Below are positions 1 to 11,429 of a stretch of DNA of 64,000 nucleotides, piece after piece; the first letter of the stretch is position 1; the number at the start of each line of letters is the position of its first letter. The position numbers were made by a program, and so were the translations under genes. The notes under the pieces are model-generated. The model saw only the letters and a program-made list of their open reading frames with translations. It made no database searches and was not told the DNA's origin. The stretch is from Lineus longissimus (Eukaryota > Nemertea > Pilidiophora > Heteronemertea > Lineidae): NCBI RefSeq assembly GCF_910592395.1, contig NC_088309.1:18728599-18792598 (forward strand). The letters are read 5' to 3'.

Positions 1-2656
1 TAACCATGCCACTGTATGTCTGACTCAATATGTCATTCGTGGACGTCTCATTTTTCCATTGATTCCTTTACCCATGCTGACTGACCATTTTCTAGCCGAC
101 CAAAATCAGTCCTTCGGTAAATCACATCTTGACCCTCAAAGTATTGACATTGCTCAGCTTTAAGACAACGCGTAAGGGCGGAGGCTACGGATGCAATACC
201 GCTGGAAATTCAGTATGGTAGATCATATAGACTGATGAATGGCCGTCTGTAGATGATGATTTTACATCAGCCCTTGATTGATTAAGAGAAGTGGTTTTGC
301 CTTTTTCATAAATTTTGTTCAGGCCCTACTTTATGGAATTGGACTTTAGCCTTCAATAATCATCCTATATGTCCGTTCCTCGAGTTTTGTCGTGACGGCT
401 TGATCCTACATGTTTTGTGTCTACTTCCACTTCGTCCTCCGCTCAAGAGTAGTCAGCCAGACCGCATTCTTGGAGGGCGTGGCGTAGGAAGGGTTCTTCT
501 TATAGTCAGGGGCAACATGAGCATCGTGAAGAGTTTGCCACACAACATTCGGTCTGTGACTGATTATTATTCCTTCAATTTAAACTCAAGTCTCGAATTG
601 CATGTGCAATGATGTGATTTATTACGGGAACTGCGAACCTTTAGAAAAATGCTATCAATTCTGGTAGTCGCTGCAGAAAATGATCCGAGGATAAATTGAT
701 GTGAAGTGCCATAATTAGCTGACTGCCGTATGCGTTTTTTCTAGACAGATCGCTGAAAATTCAAGACTTTTATAATGCTTTCCTAATTGTTCCTATGTGA
801 TCACAGATTGATCTGTCATTGATATGAACCCCTAGCCATAATGTTCATAACTGTCATTAGAAATCACACTCCATCATACTTCGAAACGCTGCTTCCCTCC
901 AGACTTTTCCCCCTTAAGGTCCCTCCTTAAGGCCCGCCAATTTGCAGTGCCTTCGGGAAAGAAAGCGCTCCAGAATACCCACCTGCTAAGTAATTAGAGC
1001 GCTTTACAAGTGCCAAGATTGATTGATTGATACTCGCTTTACCAAGAATTGATAAAGACTAGTCTTTATACATTCTTGATATAACGGAAGTGTTATCAGC
1101 GCGGGCTGCGCATGTCAGGTCAGATGTAAAACTTTGTAATGAAGTGGTGGAATATAACTTTTTTAATGGGTGGACAGCTTCGAGAAACAAGTTTTTGTTT
1201 TACTAGCCCTTCGGCCCCAATATCATCGAGGATGGTAGATGGTAGCCGCTATGAGGGGAATTCTTTCCACATGATCAAACTTTTCTATTATAAGCTTTCA
1301 ATATCAGGTCATTGGTATCGATAGCCATGCCCCTATTCCAATGTAAAAGGCACCTTTTCAATAAAGGGAGAATAGATTGGTTGGACAAGTTTGAAATAAG
1401 GGGGAACAGGAACGTCTAATTCTGGCGTAGTATTATACAACGTACAGGTTTAGGCATAGAAATACGTAGTTATTCACCCATTGAAATTAAAAGTACCTCC
1501 GATGATGAAATTTCTTCAACAGCTAAGTGAAGCGATGTGAAAACCTCAGGTCATCGAATTAATCCCCAAGGCCGCGTCTACCTTGGGCAAGGCAATGGGA
1601 TATTTCAATCAAGGCACAACGTCTACATGACCATGTCCTAATCATAAAGATAGTAATCAGTCTGACAGCGCGAGGTATCACCACCAACCAGCAACCATTC
1701 ATCATTGGTTATCGCACAGGGCGTATCAAAGGCGTCCCCACAAGTTCAGAGTTTGCTCGCCACGACAAACTTGCTTTGTAGGTGGTCACCTTATTCTTAA
1801 CCAACGTTTCTTGGAAGTCATATAATTATCAAAATCTAGTTGTGCAAGGTCATCGTGCCATCACTTTCAGATCAGCTTTCTTGGAAAAAGGAGACGTTTT
1901 ACTTCTTGAATTGAAGAGGTCAGTGTTTTCTACTGACTTTTTAATCATCATGGTTGCTTTAAGCTAAAAGAAAGCATCACTTCAAGTGCAATGTACCAAG
2001 TTTAGAAACATTCGACAAGTTCGCCATCGCCCCTCAGCCTAGGCTCCGATGTGTTACGCTCCGCTCGGCTGTACATCCTAGCGGGAAGGGCCGGCCCAGT
2101 CTATCTGCCCCTGCGTATTTTCGCCGACAGTCATTTTCCTGAAAGTACCTGACACCCATCTTTCTACGGTGGCCTGTAAGACTGATAAAGTGCATGAACA
2201 TATTATCAAGGAAAGAAGCTTTCTACGCTAGGGCAGGCTTTACAGATTGAAGAACCTCAACGGCAACAATATTTTTGTTAGGTAAAGATTCAATTTGCAA
2301 TTTGGCCTAAAATAGGTCTTGTTACCATGGTTTCCCTTTCAAATTATTCCCATTTGAAACAAGGCGGAAAATCGATTGTTCGGTTGAGACACGGCCACAT
2401 CCCGAGCATAAAACAATCAGACGGTCATCTGCATTAACAAGATTGATCTCCTCCGGTCAAATTGAGACGAAAAGAACCCCAATCTCATTCCGCGAGGTTC
2501 TTTCTCTTTCGTTTCCGCGTCTGTGGCCAAGAAAATATGTGGCCAGGAAATTCCAGCGCACCTCAATACAACAGAACTCTATTCCATGTATCTTAGTTCC
2601 GGTACGTCAAATCCCCGCTCTCTTCGCAGGCAGACCCGCTGGGTTTGGCAACCCGA
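1..2656. other. Intergenic or intronic DNA, no gene recognised
   Basis: Only short open frames (under 90 codons) occur here on either strand and none shows a domain, signal peptide or clean splice-site pair. The base composition changes locally, with CpG-bearing stretches near 2,030-2,110 and 2,440-2,660, but I see no repeat unit or terminal inverted repeat. Confidence 0.5.
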
Positions 2657-2863
2657 ACGTCGACTATAAATGTGTTGTATCGATGATAGTTTGTTCAACA
2701 GCCTCTTGATTCTTCGTGGTACTAAGTATAAAAGCTAATTCACAAGTGTCATGTAAATTGATGAATTCGCGCAGGTCTTGATGTCCCCGCAGACCTTCGT
2801 ACTTCGAACGCACGTCATCGTTCGTAATGGTACCGATTACGAAGCCTACTTTACGTCGACTAT

Positions 2864-3370
2864 AGTCCATTCGTAAATGTTATGTCCGCATCGTTTTGGG
2901 CTGCTAATCGGGTTTTCTTTGTAGTTTGGTTTTCATTGGCCTTCACCCCAAAACCAAACAGGATTTTGTCATTTTAGTAACCTTGGTAACGAAATTAACT
3001 TTTTTGTAAAATGCATTTGTGTACATTGGTGTAGGCCTAGTGCATGGAGTTTTGACATTTTCTGCTCTGTACTGTTTATTTTTCTATCAATCTTGATGAA
3101 ATGTTCAGGCTATTATTTTTTGTGTCCATCTACTCATTAGCCAAGGATGAATGAGATATATCCAGAAACAAAATATGGCCTAGGCAGGGGACCCTCCAAA
3201 TGACCATTGGACTTTGCTGAGGAAATTTGTTTATTGCTGCACTGAAGCACAAAAAGTCCTGTTCGGTTTTGAGTCAAGGATCAGTAAAAACCAAATTTCA
3301 AAGAAATCCGACCAGTTAGTTCGCCCTCCAAACCCCCAAACGATGCGGACATATTATTTACGAATGGACT
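2864..3370. mobile_element. Foldback (MITE-like) element with 37-bp terminal inverted repeats
   Basis: The ends at 2,864-2,900 and 3,334-3,370 are inverted copies of each other, starting AGTCCATTCGTAAAT, with 34 of 37 positions matching. The inside has no coding capacity. A minus-strand relative of the right half lies at 53,833-53,975 and shares the CCGCATCGTTTGGG end block and a block containing AAACAAAATATGGCCTA, so this is a dispersed family. I could not identify a convincing target-site duplication: the flanks are ...CGACTAT and TTTAGTG.... It is a non-autonomous DNA element by structure; the superfamily is undetermined. Confidence 0.7.
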
Positions 3371-3717
3371 TTTAGTGTGCACCAAATGCCTCGTTTGTCC
3401 TACTGGCAGTCATCGAAGTTCATCTTTACCACCTCCAGCGAAATTCAGATCAGCTTTGGACAACACACAATGATTTCCATTATATTAGAGTGTCCTTTGA
3501 ACATGATCACAACTGCCCGACAATAAACGGAAATCATTGGAGGAAAAGGCCAACTCTAAATGAGGAAATGATTGGAGGAGGGTCCTGCAGCGCGAGCCTT
3601 GAAGCTCATCTCAGAGAGGATGTCACGCCGTGAAAGCTCCGCGGTTCTGCTCTGGATATTGACGGATAATAAGTAGAGAGGTGGTTAAAATGCATTCACC
3701 ACTTTCCCAGTCAGTAT

Positions 3718-3871
3718 TAGCCAATCAGAAGACGTCTTTAGGGCTTGGTCAGCGCTGAAAGCAGTCGCCATTATTGAGTAGTTGGCTTCCGGGAGAACCA
3801 TGGAGCTGATTGAGGAAAGTGGTGATTTGGAGGCGCCTCTCAAATCAAACGCTGTCCTTCAAAACACAATT
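3718..3871 (+). promoter_or_regulatory. Candidate promoter and first coding segment
   Basis: A CCAAT box (GCCAATCAG, 3,719-3,727) is followed by the CRE-like palindrome GACGTC (3,731-3,736). About 75 bases downstream is an ATG in ideal context (GAACCATGG, ATG at 3,800). The frame from this ATG reads 24 codons, beginning MELIEESGDLEAPLKS, before a stop, so it would need a splice donor inside it. Weak GT candidates exist but none is a strong consensus. The combination of CCAAT, CRE-like site and Kozak context is suggestive of a gene start, but no following exon was found. Confidence 0.25.
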
Positions 3872-5050
3872 TAGTGATATATTTTTGAAAGTATTAGGGC
3901 AGCTGCTGCAGACCTACCAGGCCCGTTTCTAGTGATTGGAGGGACGACTAGACATGTGAGGTCGGGGCGAAATGGAATTTCATTCGCCAATTAAAAGTAA
4001 TAAAGTACATTTTGTAAATAAATTTAACATGAAATTTATTCCCACGTGAGCACCTAACGGTACACATCAGAATTCCTTACCAATTGGTCGATTCGAAAAT
4101 AAACACATGATTTTCAATTACGGTCGTTGCTGAAAATAGCGCTGGGATCGTCGATCCAGTCTTCGAACAGCTCTTTTTAAAAACAGCTCCACGCACGGGC
4201 GTTACATTGCAAAATACAGTCGAGGCTTCGGCCTGCAAAGTAGACCAGAGTGTGATTTCATCAGTAGGAAGTCAACAACACCATGATGCATTCCGGACAT
4301 CATGATCCAGCTGACGTAATTGTCAGATTTCAGCAGGTTCGGCGGTCTACAGATGATGATCACTGCTATTCCTATTCATGTAATTGGTAATATTCTTCAG
4401 ACATCACGGTTCTGTTGCTTTATATCGACATACCAGTCGTGACTGAGACTACGTATCATCCAATAAGGCAAATAAGTCACCAGAGTGTCATCAATGAACA
4501 AAAAGACTTGAATATCTCAGAGTGAGACACTCGACTCCATATGAATCAAAGTGTTGCGCTTTTGAAAAAAGTTTATTTGAGGGTAGATGACATTCTTCTA
4601 GGAATGTTTGTAGAATCATCAAATGCTTGTGAGACATTTCCACTTATAAAGTCCTGATTCCGCTAAATCATTTTCCCGCTGCGGTCCTCGACACTGTCTC
4701 TAGCCATCATTATTTCTTTTTTAAAATACACGTGGGTCCAGCTGTTGCTACAGTAGTAGGTTAAGGCCCTGAATAAATCTGGCCAACCAGTTCTCCAAAT
4801 CCCGAATTTGGAGATAGCGAGTATCAAGATACAGTAGAACAGAAAATATAATTTTCACGAATGCAGAACGATGGATATTCGCGGCGGAGTATTTTTGCGA
4901 GTCAAGGCAATGTTTTTGAAAAAAAAATAAATTTTGTCTATATTTTGAAATAGAGCTCTTATCTTAAAGTATAGGCACTGTAGTGCAGATGTCTAACAGT
5001 AGATTCAATCCAGTATCAACACGACTCATTGTGTCATGAGTAATTAAGAG
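3872..5050. other. No recognisable feature
   Basis: AT-rich sequence with short chance frames only. No inverted or tandem repeat was visible by eye. Confidence 0.45.
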
Positions 5051-5430
5051 ATGGGTATTAATCAGACCAAGGTCTTTCAATAATCTAGATATGGCAGATT
5101 GACAAGAAATATCGAAAGTGATGTTTCTCCTTTCTCGGTCGTGTTGTGAGACGACAAACTGCGGGGAACGTATCCGGCCTTTGGGAAGTAATGTAATTTG
5201 CCATGATTGCTACTGTTTGTTGGGTTAGAATACTAATCAGACGGGCATTAATTAGACCAAGGTCTTTCAATAATCTAGATATGTCAGATTTACCAGAGAT
5301 ATCGAAAGTGATGTTTCTCCTTTCCCGGTCGTGTTGTGAGACGACAAACTGCGGGGAACGTTTCCGGCCTTTGGGAAGTAATGTAATTTGCCATGATTAC
5401 TACTGTTTGTTGGGTTAGAATACTGATCAG
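5051..5430. repeat. Two-copy tandem repeat, 190-bp unit
   Basis: Two head-to-tail copies (about 5,051-5,240 and 5,241-5,430) are aligned at a constant offset of 190 bases. For example, ACCAAGGTCTTTCAATAATC occurs at 5,066 and 5,256, and TGGGTTAGAATACT at 5,221 and 5,411. They differ at only a few scattered positions, so the duplication is recent. The short open frames on both strands here are by-products of the repeat. Confidence 0.9.
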
Positions 5431-6496
5431 GTCTCGTGTGTCATTGAATACTTACCATTATCACTAGCGTCATCAGCTCATAAGCTAGACTAATGTCTGT
5501 CGTTTTGGTCCTTATTCCCTGGAGCTCCGTGGCCGGAGGCCGAGCTGGCGTTACCGACAAAATACAGGGCTTGCTGAGACAGGCCGGGTGATCATAACCA
5601 ACTTTTGAATTGAGAACGGTATAATATTGTGAGACAACCAATATTTAGGTCGACATATAGTGAGGTATCATTTTCTCAGAATTAAACATTGAAATGTACA
5701 CTAAGTATATGTAGTCTTGAATCTTGAAAAGAATTGGAAACGGTTTCGTTCAATCACAGAACACAAACGGTATTAGAGGGTTTAGGTTGAAATTCTGTAA
5801 ATATGTGGTCAAGTCTCAAATCTATGATGCGTTTGCACCTACATGTATGTAAGGCATCATTACCCGATTTCTGTCCCCGTTACAGATGCTATGGTGCAGA
5901 AAACATGTCTGTACTACAAGTAAACAACGGGCTTTATGAATAATAACCAACCTTCTCTTTTACAAACTATGTTGAAGCATTTGCTCGTCCTCGAGTGAAT
6001 GAAACAAGGGGAAATGCTAGGAAATTTAAGAGCTGTAAGTTACAAGTCAAAGAAAATCCACACAGAAACTATAACAGTATTAACAGTAACCTGGTGACGG
6101 GGCTGTAATATATATAAAGCATAGATCATGCTTTAGTACTTCTTATCTCTGCCTTACGTCTGTCTGTTCACACGCGATATTTTACATGAAGCAATTTCCC
6201 CGCTATTATAATGTTAACGGCAAACCGACATGCCGTTCACAGATTTGCTTGATATGCGCAGTAGCCTATTTACATTATCCTTTATGGAAATTGAAATGGT
6301 TCGTAGTGAGTGAGGATTATGGGGCAAGAATGTTTACCGTCCAATCGATACAGCGACGTACTGCCAAGGAAATTGCCCTAATATTTCAACACTTTCAGGT
6401 CGTTTCTTTGAGAGTGGCTATAATTTCTCAATGCAGTTCAAGTGGGTTTCTACGATGGACGTCACATGATTTTTTTCTAACATGAAAACAAATCCT
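5431..6496. other. No gene recognised; TATA-like site near 6,108
   Basis: The stretch contains a TATA-like run (TAATATATATAAAGC, about 6,107-6,121) directly followed by a small palindrome (AGCATAGATCATGCT). A 99-codon open frame starts 70 bases further on at 6,186. The frame has no recognisable domain or signal sequence and its length is within chance expectation for this composition, so I do not call it a gene. Confidence 0.35.
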
Positions 6497-6499
6497 GCA

Positions 6500-6572
6500 A
6501 TATCTCGATCGATCGAGATCTCGGGCGATCGAGATAAGCCGATCGCCTGAGATATCTCGAACGCCCGGACAG
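6500..6572. repeat. Dense self-complementary CGATCG / GAGAT cluster
   Basis: Within about 70 bases several overlapping palindromes occur: CTCGATCGATCGAG, GCGATCGAGAT, CCGATCGCC and repeated GAGATATCTCGA-type words. The segment can fold on itself in more than one register. No role is implied by sequence alone. Confidence 0.55.
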
Positions 6573-8965
6573 CGTCTATCAAAGGTAGTTGGAAAACGCT
6601 AGATTTTGGATTGTTGATTGAATTCAGGCGATGCAACCCAATGATGCTGCATGTTAATCCAGCATCAAGCGCTCAGAGTCCGAAATCCAGCTTGTACCAG
6701 AGCCTTTTAAATAAATGTCAATGCGCCAAGCCTTTTCTTCTCCGTAACCGCAATCTGACGCAACATGTTGAAGTATCCATTCGCCAAAACATGTAACTCG
6801 GGAAATATATCGCATGCCTTTCATATTTTGTCTTCGCTAATTTCTCCTCATTCCATTAGGACTAATCCAGCTTCAGGAGTTGGCTAATGAAAATGGTCCA
6901 TTCACCCACTCTTGCGACAATTCATATTCCGTTGTGACCAATATAGAAGTTTTTATTGATGAGTATGAGAAGCTTAGGTGACGACGACGCCATAAACCAG
7001 TATCTGCAAGCTAGGTAATTGCAGAGATCATCCGTGGATACAAAGTTTCCTGAATGATATTTATGTACTTAGGCTGATTAAAAACTTGGGATTTACTCAC
7101 AGTAAACCACCTTCGGGTAGTTCTTGCTGTTGCTGTTCTGCAAATCTTTTCAGTCCTTATAGTGACGCTGTTTCGTGGTGTAAGGATTGAACGTGTGGCG
7201 TACTGCTGATGAGGGCACATTCATTTCATGAACAGGAAATGTATGCGGTTCAAACGTTATGGTGGGTTTTTTTATGTTGCTCCAAAAACATTTCTGCCAA
7301 ATACTACCTCGTTAAAGGCAATTTTGATGACGTCTTCGAAGGTATAACATACATAGTTAGCACATTGTGTCAATAGTCTGGATGTATCCTGACCATTTCT
7401 GTCCTCTTAACTCAAAAACGCCAACGGTCTGGGCCTCATGTGGACCGAAATCAACATGTGGGCATGCGCAGTAAAGCACCTTTGTTGCAATGAAACCACC
7501 TGAGGCGCCCCTATTCTCATTGATATATCCCCATTTGACCGTAGTAGGTTAAATTGTATTTCGTAGTGTAAATGGGCGCAATCTTAGAATGAGACTACAC
7601 AGAGGAAGGATATGATCGAATTGGAAGATGTGTTTTTTAGTCATCTCGTGACGACCGAATTGAGACTATCAATTGGGGCACCTAAACTTAAGCCTATTTT
7701 CCCCTTTAAAAGAAAATGAACATGACCGTATTTGATATTCGAAACCAATTAACCTCTCCTATGGCCATCCCAAGCTGCATTAACCCCGACTTCTATCATC
7801 ATCCAGATTCCCTTCGATCCAACCAATCACCGTTAATGGAACCCATCTGAGACCAGTTGTTCCTCTGAATGTATCCCGGGATCATAACATGCCATAAACG
7901 TATGACGGATAAGTGTATAAATGTGTTTCACAGGTGATTTACGAGTACGAGTATAGTCGAGACAATTACTGGTATCGGCTGATGACCATTGTGGTAATTT
8001 ACGATTGGCTGTCATCAGAATCTGACTGCAGTTTGTGGTTTGATAACGCGAGGAACGCTCTAACGGTCACAAGTAGTACCCTTAGACAAACAGATGTAAG
8101 TAACACTGTTTGCAATCGTGGTCAGTATAAACTGCAATCATCAATTCCGAGCAATACTATATTTATATATACCCGGAGCCTAAAGCAAGGTGGCTATTAA
8201 ACAACACTGACAAGTACAGTGAAAACGATAACAATAACAAAAACCTAACCTACTCTTACAACCACAAACATGATCAAAAAGCGCTGACCAAAAAAGTAGG
8301 GAAAAGGAGAACCTGCGAAGAACCTTATTTGCTTATCAACGCCCTTCTGACGAAAGACTTCCAAGGACGAAACCCCAACTCTCGGTTGTAGATAGTGACT
8401 AAACAAAAAGATGCATGGTCCCTTCATTAAAAGTGTCAATTAAAAGGCATATGATTTTCCTAAAAAAGGAATGTCCGCATCTTTAACGTTTTTGGTTTTT
8501 TTCGGCGAAAGAGGAATCCTTTGAGACTTCCAACCACGAGATAACCAACATGACAGAATATCCGTTGAGGTAATTACGACACGTACATCTACCACCGTAC
8601 ACACCGCAGCGATAACTACCCCCAGCAAGAAACCGCACGGGGGACGACCATCAGCCTCAGTTGTCAACTCTAGCCGCCCCAACTAATTGTTCGCAAGTGT
8701 GAGGCCACCCGGTCGAAAGGTCTAATGATCGAGGAGCTGGTAAGCCTAAGGAAGAGTTCACAACATAGGCAAGTCTCTTGGGGGAAGATGTGGCGAACTT
8801 TCTGCGACGGTCAAGCGAACGTGATATACCCAACGTGATAAATGTGAATGGCCTGGGTGTGTCATCAGTTGCCGACACATTCTTACATTACATTACTGAC
8901 AGGGCTGGGGGCAGCTTGACCCTCAAGTTGTGGATCCACTCCGCCGCCCTGGAAAGGGGAGGTCA
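6573..8965. other. No gene recognised
   Basis: Short open frames only, on both strands. The right part (about 8,560-8,960) is richer in G+C and CpG than its surroundings and has overlapping 70-80-codon frames on both strands, but none shows a family signature. Confidence 0.4.
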
Positions 8966-8970
8966 AGGAG

Positions 8971-9029
8971 GATTTGGCCCCTAACCCATTCTGAACCTCT
9001 GATGGTTAGGAAGGGTTTAAGGGCCAAAT
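8971..9029. repeat. Hairpin, 18-bp stem
   Basis: GATTTGGCCCCTAACCC at the left is matched by GGGTTTAAGGGCCAAATC at the right, allowing one or two mismatches, around a loop of about 25 bases. The loop itself contains partly complementary words (GAACCTCT / TGGTTAGG). It could be the end of an unrecognised foldback element. Confidence 0.55.
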
Positions 9030-9331
9030 CGTCGACTTGGACAGACCTCGGATTAGTTTGGAAGGCTATCAAACAGCCAGAAATGTTCATACGTTAGTCA
9101 TAAGAGAATTTATTTATGAATATTTTTGTATCGGTCCAAAATTATATTTGCACAGGTTTAGGGTAAACATTTCTGACACATCTAGAGTTTGGCGTCCATC
9201 AGAGTTACTTCAGGGGGAAACACGGTTGGAAGAAGTGTTTTAATTAAGAGTTCCTACATGTATATCAAATAATTACGCCAGCAATGTAAAAGGTCATTTC
9301 CAAAAGTGTTTCAGCAAGCCGTTAATACTAT

Positions 9332-10390
9332 CACTAGTGGGAGGCTTTTTCCAACTTATTAACGGTTTCTCTAACTTTTCCCTGATTTATCCGAGGTTTT
9401 CTCCGACATTGTCCGACTTTTCCCCGACTTTGCCCAAAAGGTCGGATTTCCATAAAACGTGTGATAAAAACTAGGTCTTCCCAAAGTAGGCCATGGAAGA
9501 TCAAAGGCCTCAATTGAATGGGGTTTATGAGGTGTGATGCAAACACCCAGAGTAACCCCAAGTGTGAATACTAATTAGCTTCTCTCCTTGAACCCTTTTC
9601 ATGTCACACATGAGTGCATCTGGGTTGAGCCACTCGATGCAAGGGAGACTTTTACGAAAATGTGCCTATTTTGATAGCATAAAGAAAACAAAGACTCATA
9701 TGAATTAAAGATATTTTTGATGTACTGACTGTGTAATTTACCAAGTATTTACAGTATATATTTGCATCATATCATGAATAAATAACCAATGGTTATTTAT
9801 TCATGATGATACAGACCAATACCGACATGTATGTTGAATACCAAAAAACAGTTGTTTACTTTTTTTAAATTCTTGAACTGTACAACATGATCGTATCTAT
9901 TTTCAAAATAGATTTTATCAATGATTTCACTTCTAGTTCAGAAATAATGTCATTTCCTACATGATTTGATGAAATAAACTGCATAACATTTAATTGCAAA
10001 GAATTAAATTTCTAGCCATTAATTTGAAACTTTCAAATTAAATTGCAAAAATAAGCCATTTCTGTATACAAAGTCTCCCCTGCTTAAACATGGAGTGGCC
10101 CAAGCCAGATGCACTCATGTGTGACATGCAAAGGGTCCAAAGGGGAGGAAGTATTTAGTATTCACACCTAGGGTCACTCTGGGTGTTTGCATCACACCCC
10201 ATTAACCCCATTTAACAAAGGATCTTCCATGGCCTACTTTGGGAGGACCTAGTTTTTTTCACAGGTTTAATGGAAGTCCGACCTTTTGGACAAAGTCGGG
10301 GAAAAGTCGGACAATGTCGGAAAAATGTCGGATAAATCAGGAAAAAGTTAGAGAAACCGTTTTTTTGTCGGTAAAAGCCTCCCACTAGTG
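9332..10390. mobile_element. Non-autonomous CACTA/EnSpm-like element, copy 1
   Basis: The element starts CACTAGTGGGAGGC and ends with its inverse GCCTCCCACTAGTG. It is flanked by the 3-bp direct repeat TAT (9,329-9,331 and 10,391-10,393). Its inverted ends are very long, about 320 bp each, to roughly 9,655 on the left and 10,066 on the right. Just inside the tips are repeated GTCCGAC words like the subterminal repeats of CACTA elements. The roughly 410-bp AT-rich centre has no coding capacity. A CACTA tip with 3-bp duplications is the hallmark of the CMC (CACTA/Mirage/Chapaev) group, so the family call is established knowledge applied to what is visible; mobilisation in trans is inferred. Related shorter copies are at 39,462 and 57,600. 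Confidence 0.8.
9771..9807. repeat. 37-bp near-perfect palindrome inside the CACTA-like element
   Basis: Eighteen bases ending in AATAACCA are mirrored by eighteen beginning TGGTTATT around a single central A. It lies in the unique centre of the long foldback element and would extrude as a cruciform. Confidence 0.75.
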
Positions 10391-10984
10391 TATAATCTCA
10401 TTTTAGTTTATAGACATCAGAGATAAATGCAAGAGAACACTCCATATTAGAAAATATTTCGAGCAAAACATTTCCCTTTTTGCTTAATTTCGAATCATAT
10501 AACGGCCAAAAGGATGTGTAAATCAGGCGAGAGAAGTCCGAAACTGTCTGCAACATACATCACAGTGCAAAAGCATTAACGTCTCGCCCGCTTTGCTTTC
10601 CGTATACGTCTTTGTGTCATGTCTTAGTAAACAGCTTTGATGTTCGTAGAAGCGTAATATACGGGAAACGTGATCAAATCGCGGAAACATGTAAGAATTT
10701 TTTTAACTCCGCAACCTAAATATTGACTGAACATGGACGTTGATTGAATCACTTGTGCGACATGGAATTATCTGCAGGAATCAATCGGACAAGACACCAA
10801 AAAGATAAGAAAGCAATTTCTTTTGCATGAATCAGATTTGATTGGACACTTAAATAATGATCTCGTATTCATAGTATTGGACAGTTTGTGCCTCGATTTA
10901 TAGTTGTGGTTTAAAATAATGACAAGGAGATTATCTAGGGGTGTTACACAGTCGTATTAAAAGTATTGGAAATATTTGAGACTA

Positions 10985-11425
10985 TAGTATATTTCGCGAG
11001 AAAATGGCTTATGGCTTTTGTGATTTTAGAGAAAAAATGCAACAGTTGAAGAAAATGTATTGTAACCCGCCAAATTGTCGGGAATTTGTTAACTGGCTGT
11101 CGCGGTTTTTACGAATAATAGGGCCGTTTAGACGACGCGAAAAAATCCGGATGCGTCCCGAATCTGGATTAATTTTTCGTCGTGTAAACGCAAAAAGATC
11201 CGGATCAATGTGGTTGCATCCGGACTAAAAAGGTACCATCGCCTTGGGTGGTTTTAATCCGGATTCATCCAGATTCGATCCGAATGCGGTCTTTTCGCCT
11301 GTCGTCTAAACGGCCCTTATATTAGTTTGCGAAAATAAAAAAGCGTGAAAAGTTTACTTCTCCAGAAATTATCGTAAATCCGAAAAGCGAATAGGTACGA
11401 ATTTTTTCAGGCTTACAGTATTTTC
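10985..11425. mobile_element. TTTCGCG-rich element, probably split by a later insertion
   Basis: The left flank of the nested element at 11,121 carries ATATTTCGCGAGAAAATGG and the right flank carries GCGAAAATAAAAAAGCG, ending near GCTTACAGTA. These resemble the words at 28,045-28,245 and 38,668-38,885 (TACTGTAA..., ATTTTCGCG). I infer one older CGCGAA-rich element interrupted by the 11,121-11,316 element. Boundaries are approximate. Confidence 0.35.
11121..11316. mobile_element. 196-bp MITE with GGGCCGTTTAGACGAC ends
   Basis: GGGCCGTTTAGACGAC at 11,121-11,136 is exactly inverted at 11,301-11,316. Inside are repeated ATCCGGAT-type words, so the whole element can fold. The immediate flanks (AATAATA on the left, TTATATTA on the right) are AT-rich and do not give an unambiguous target duplication. 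No coding capacity. Confidence 0.75.
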
Positions 11426-11429
11426 ATTT

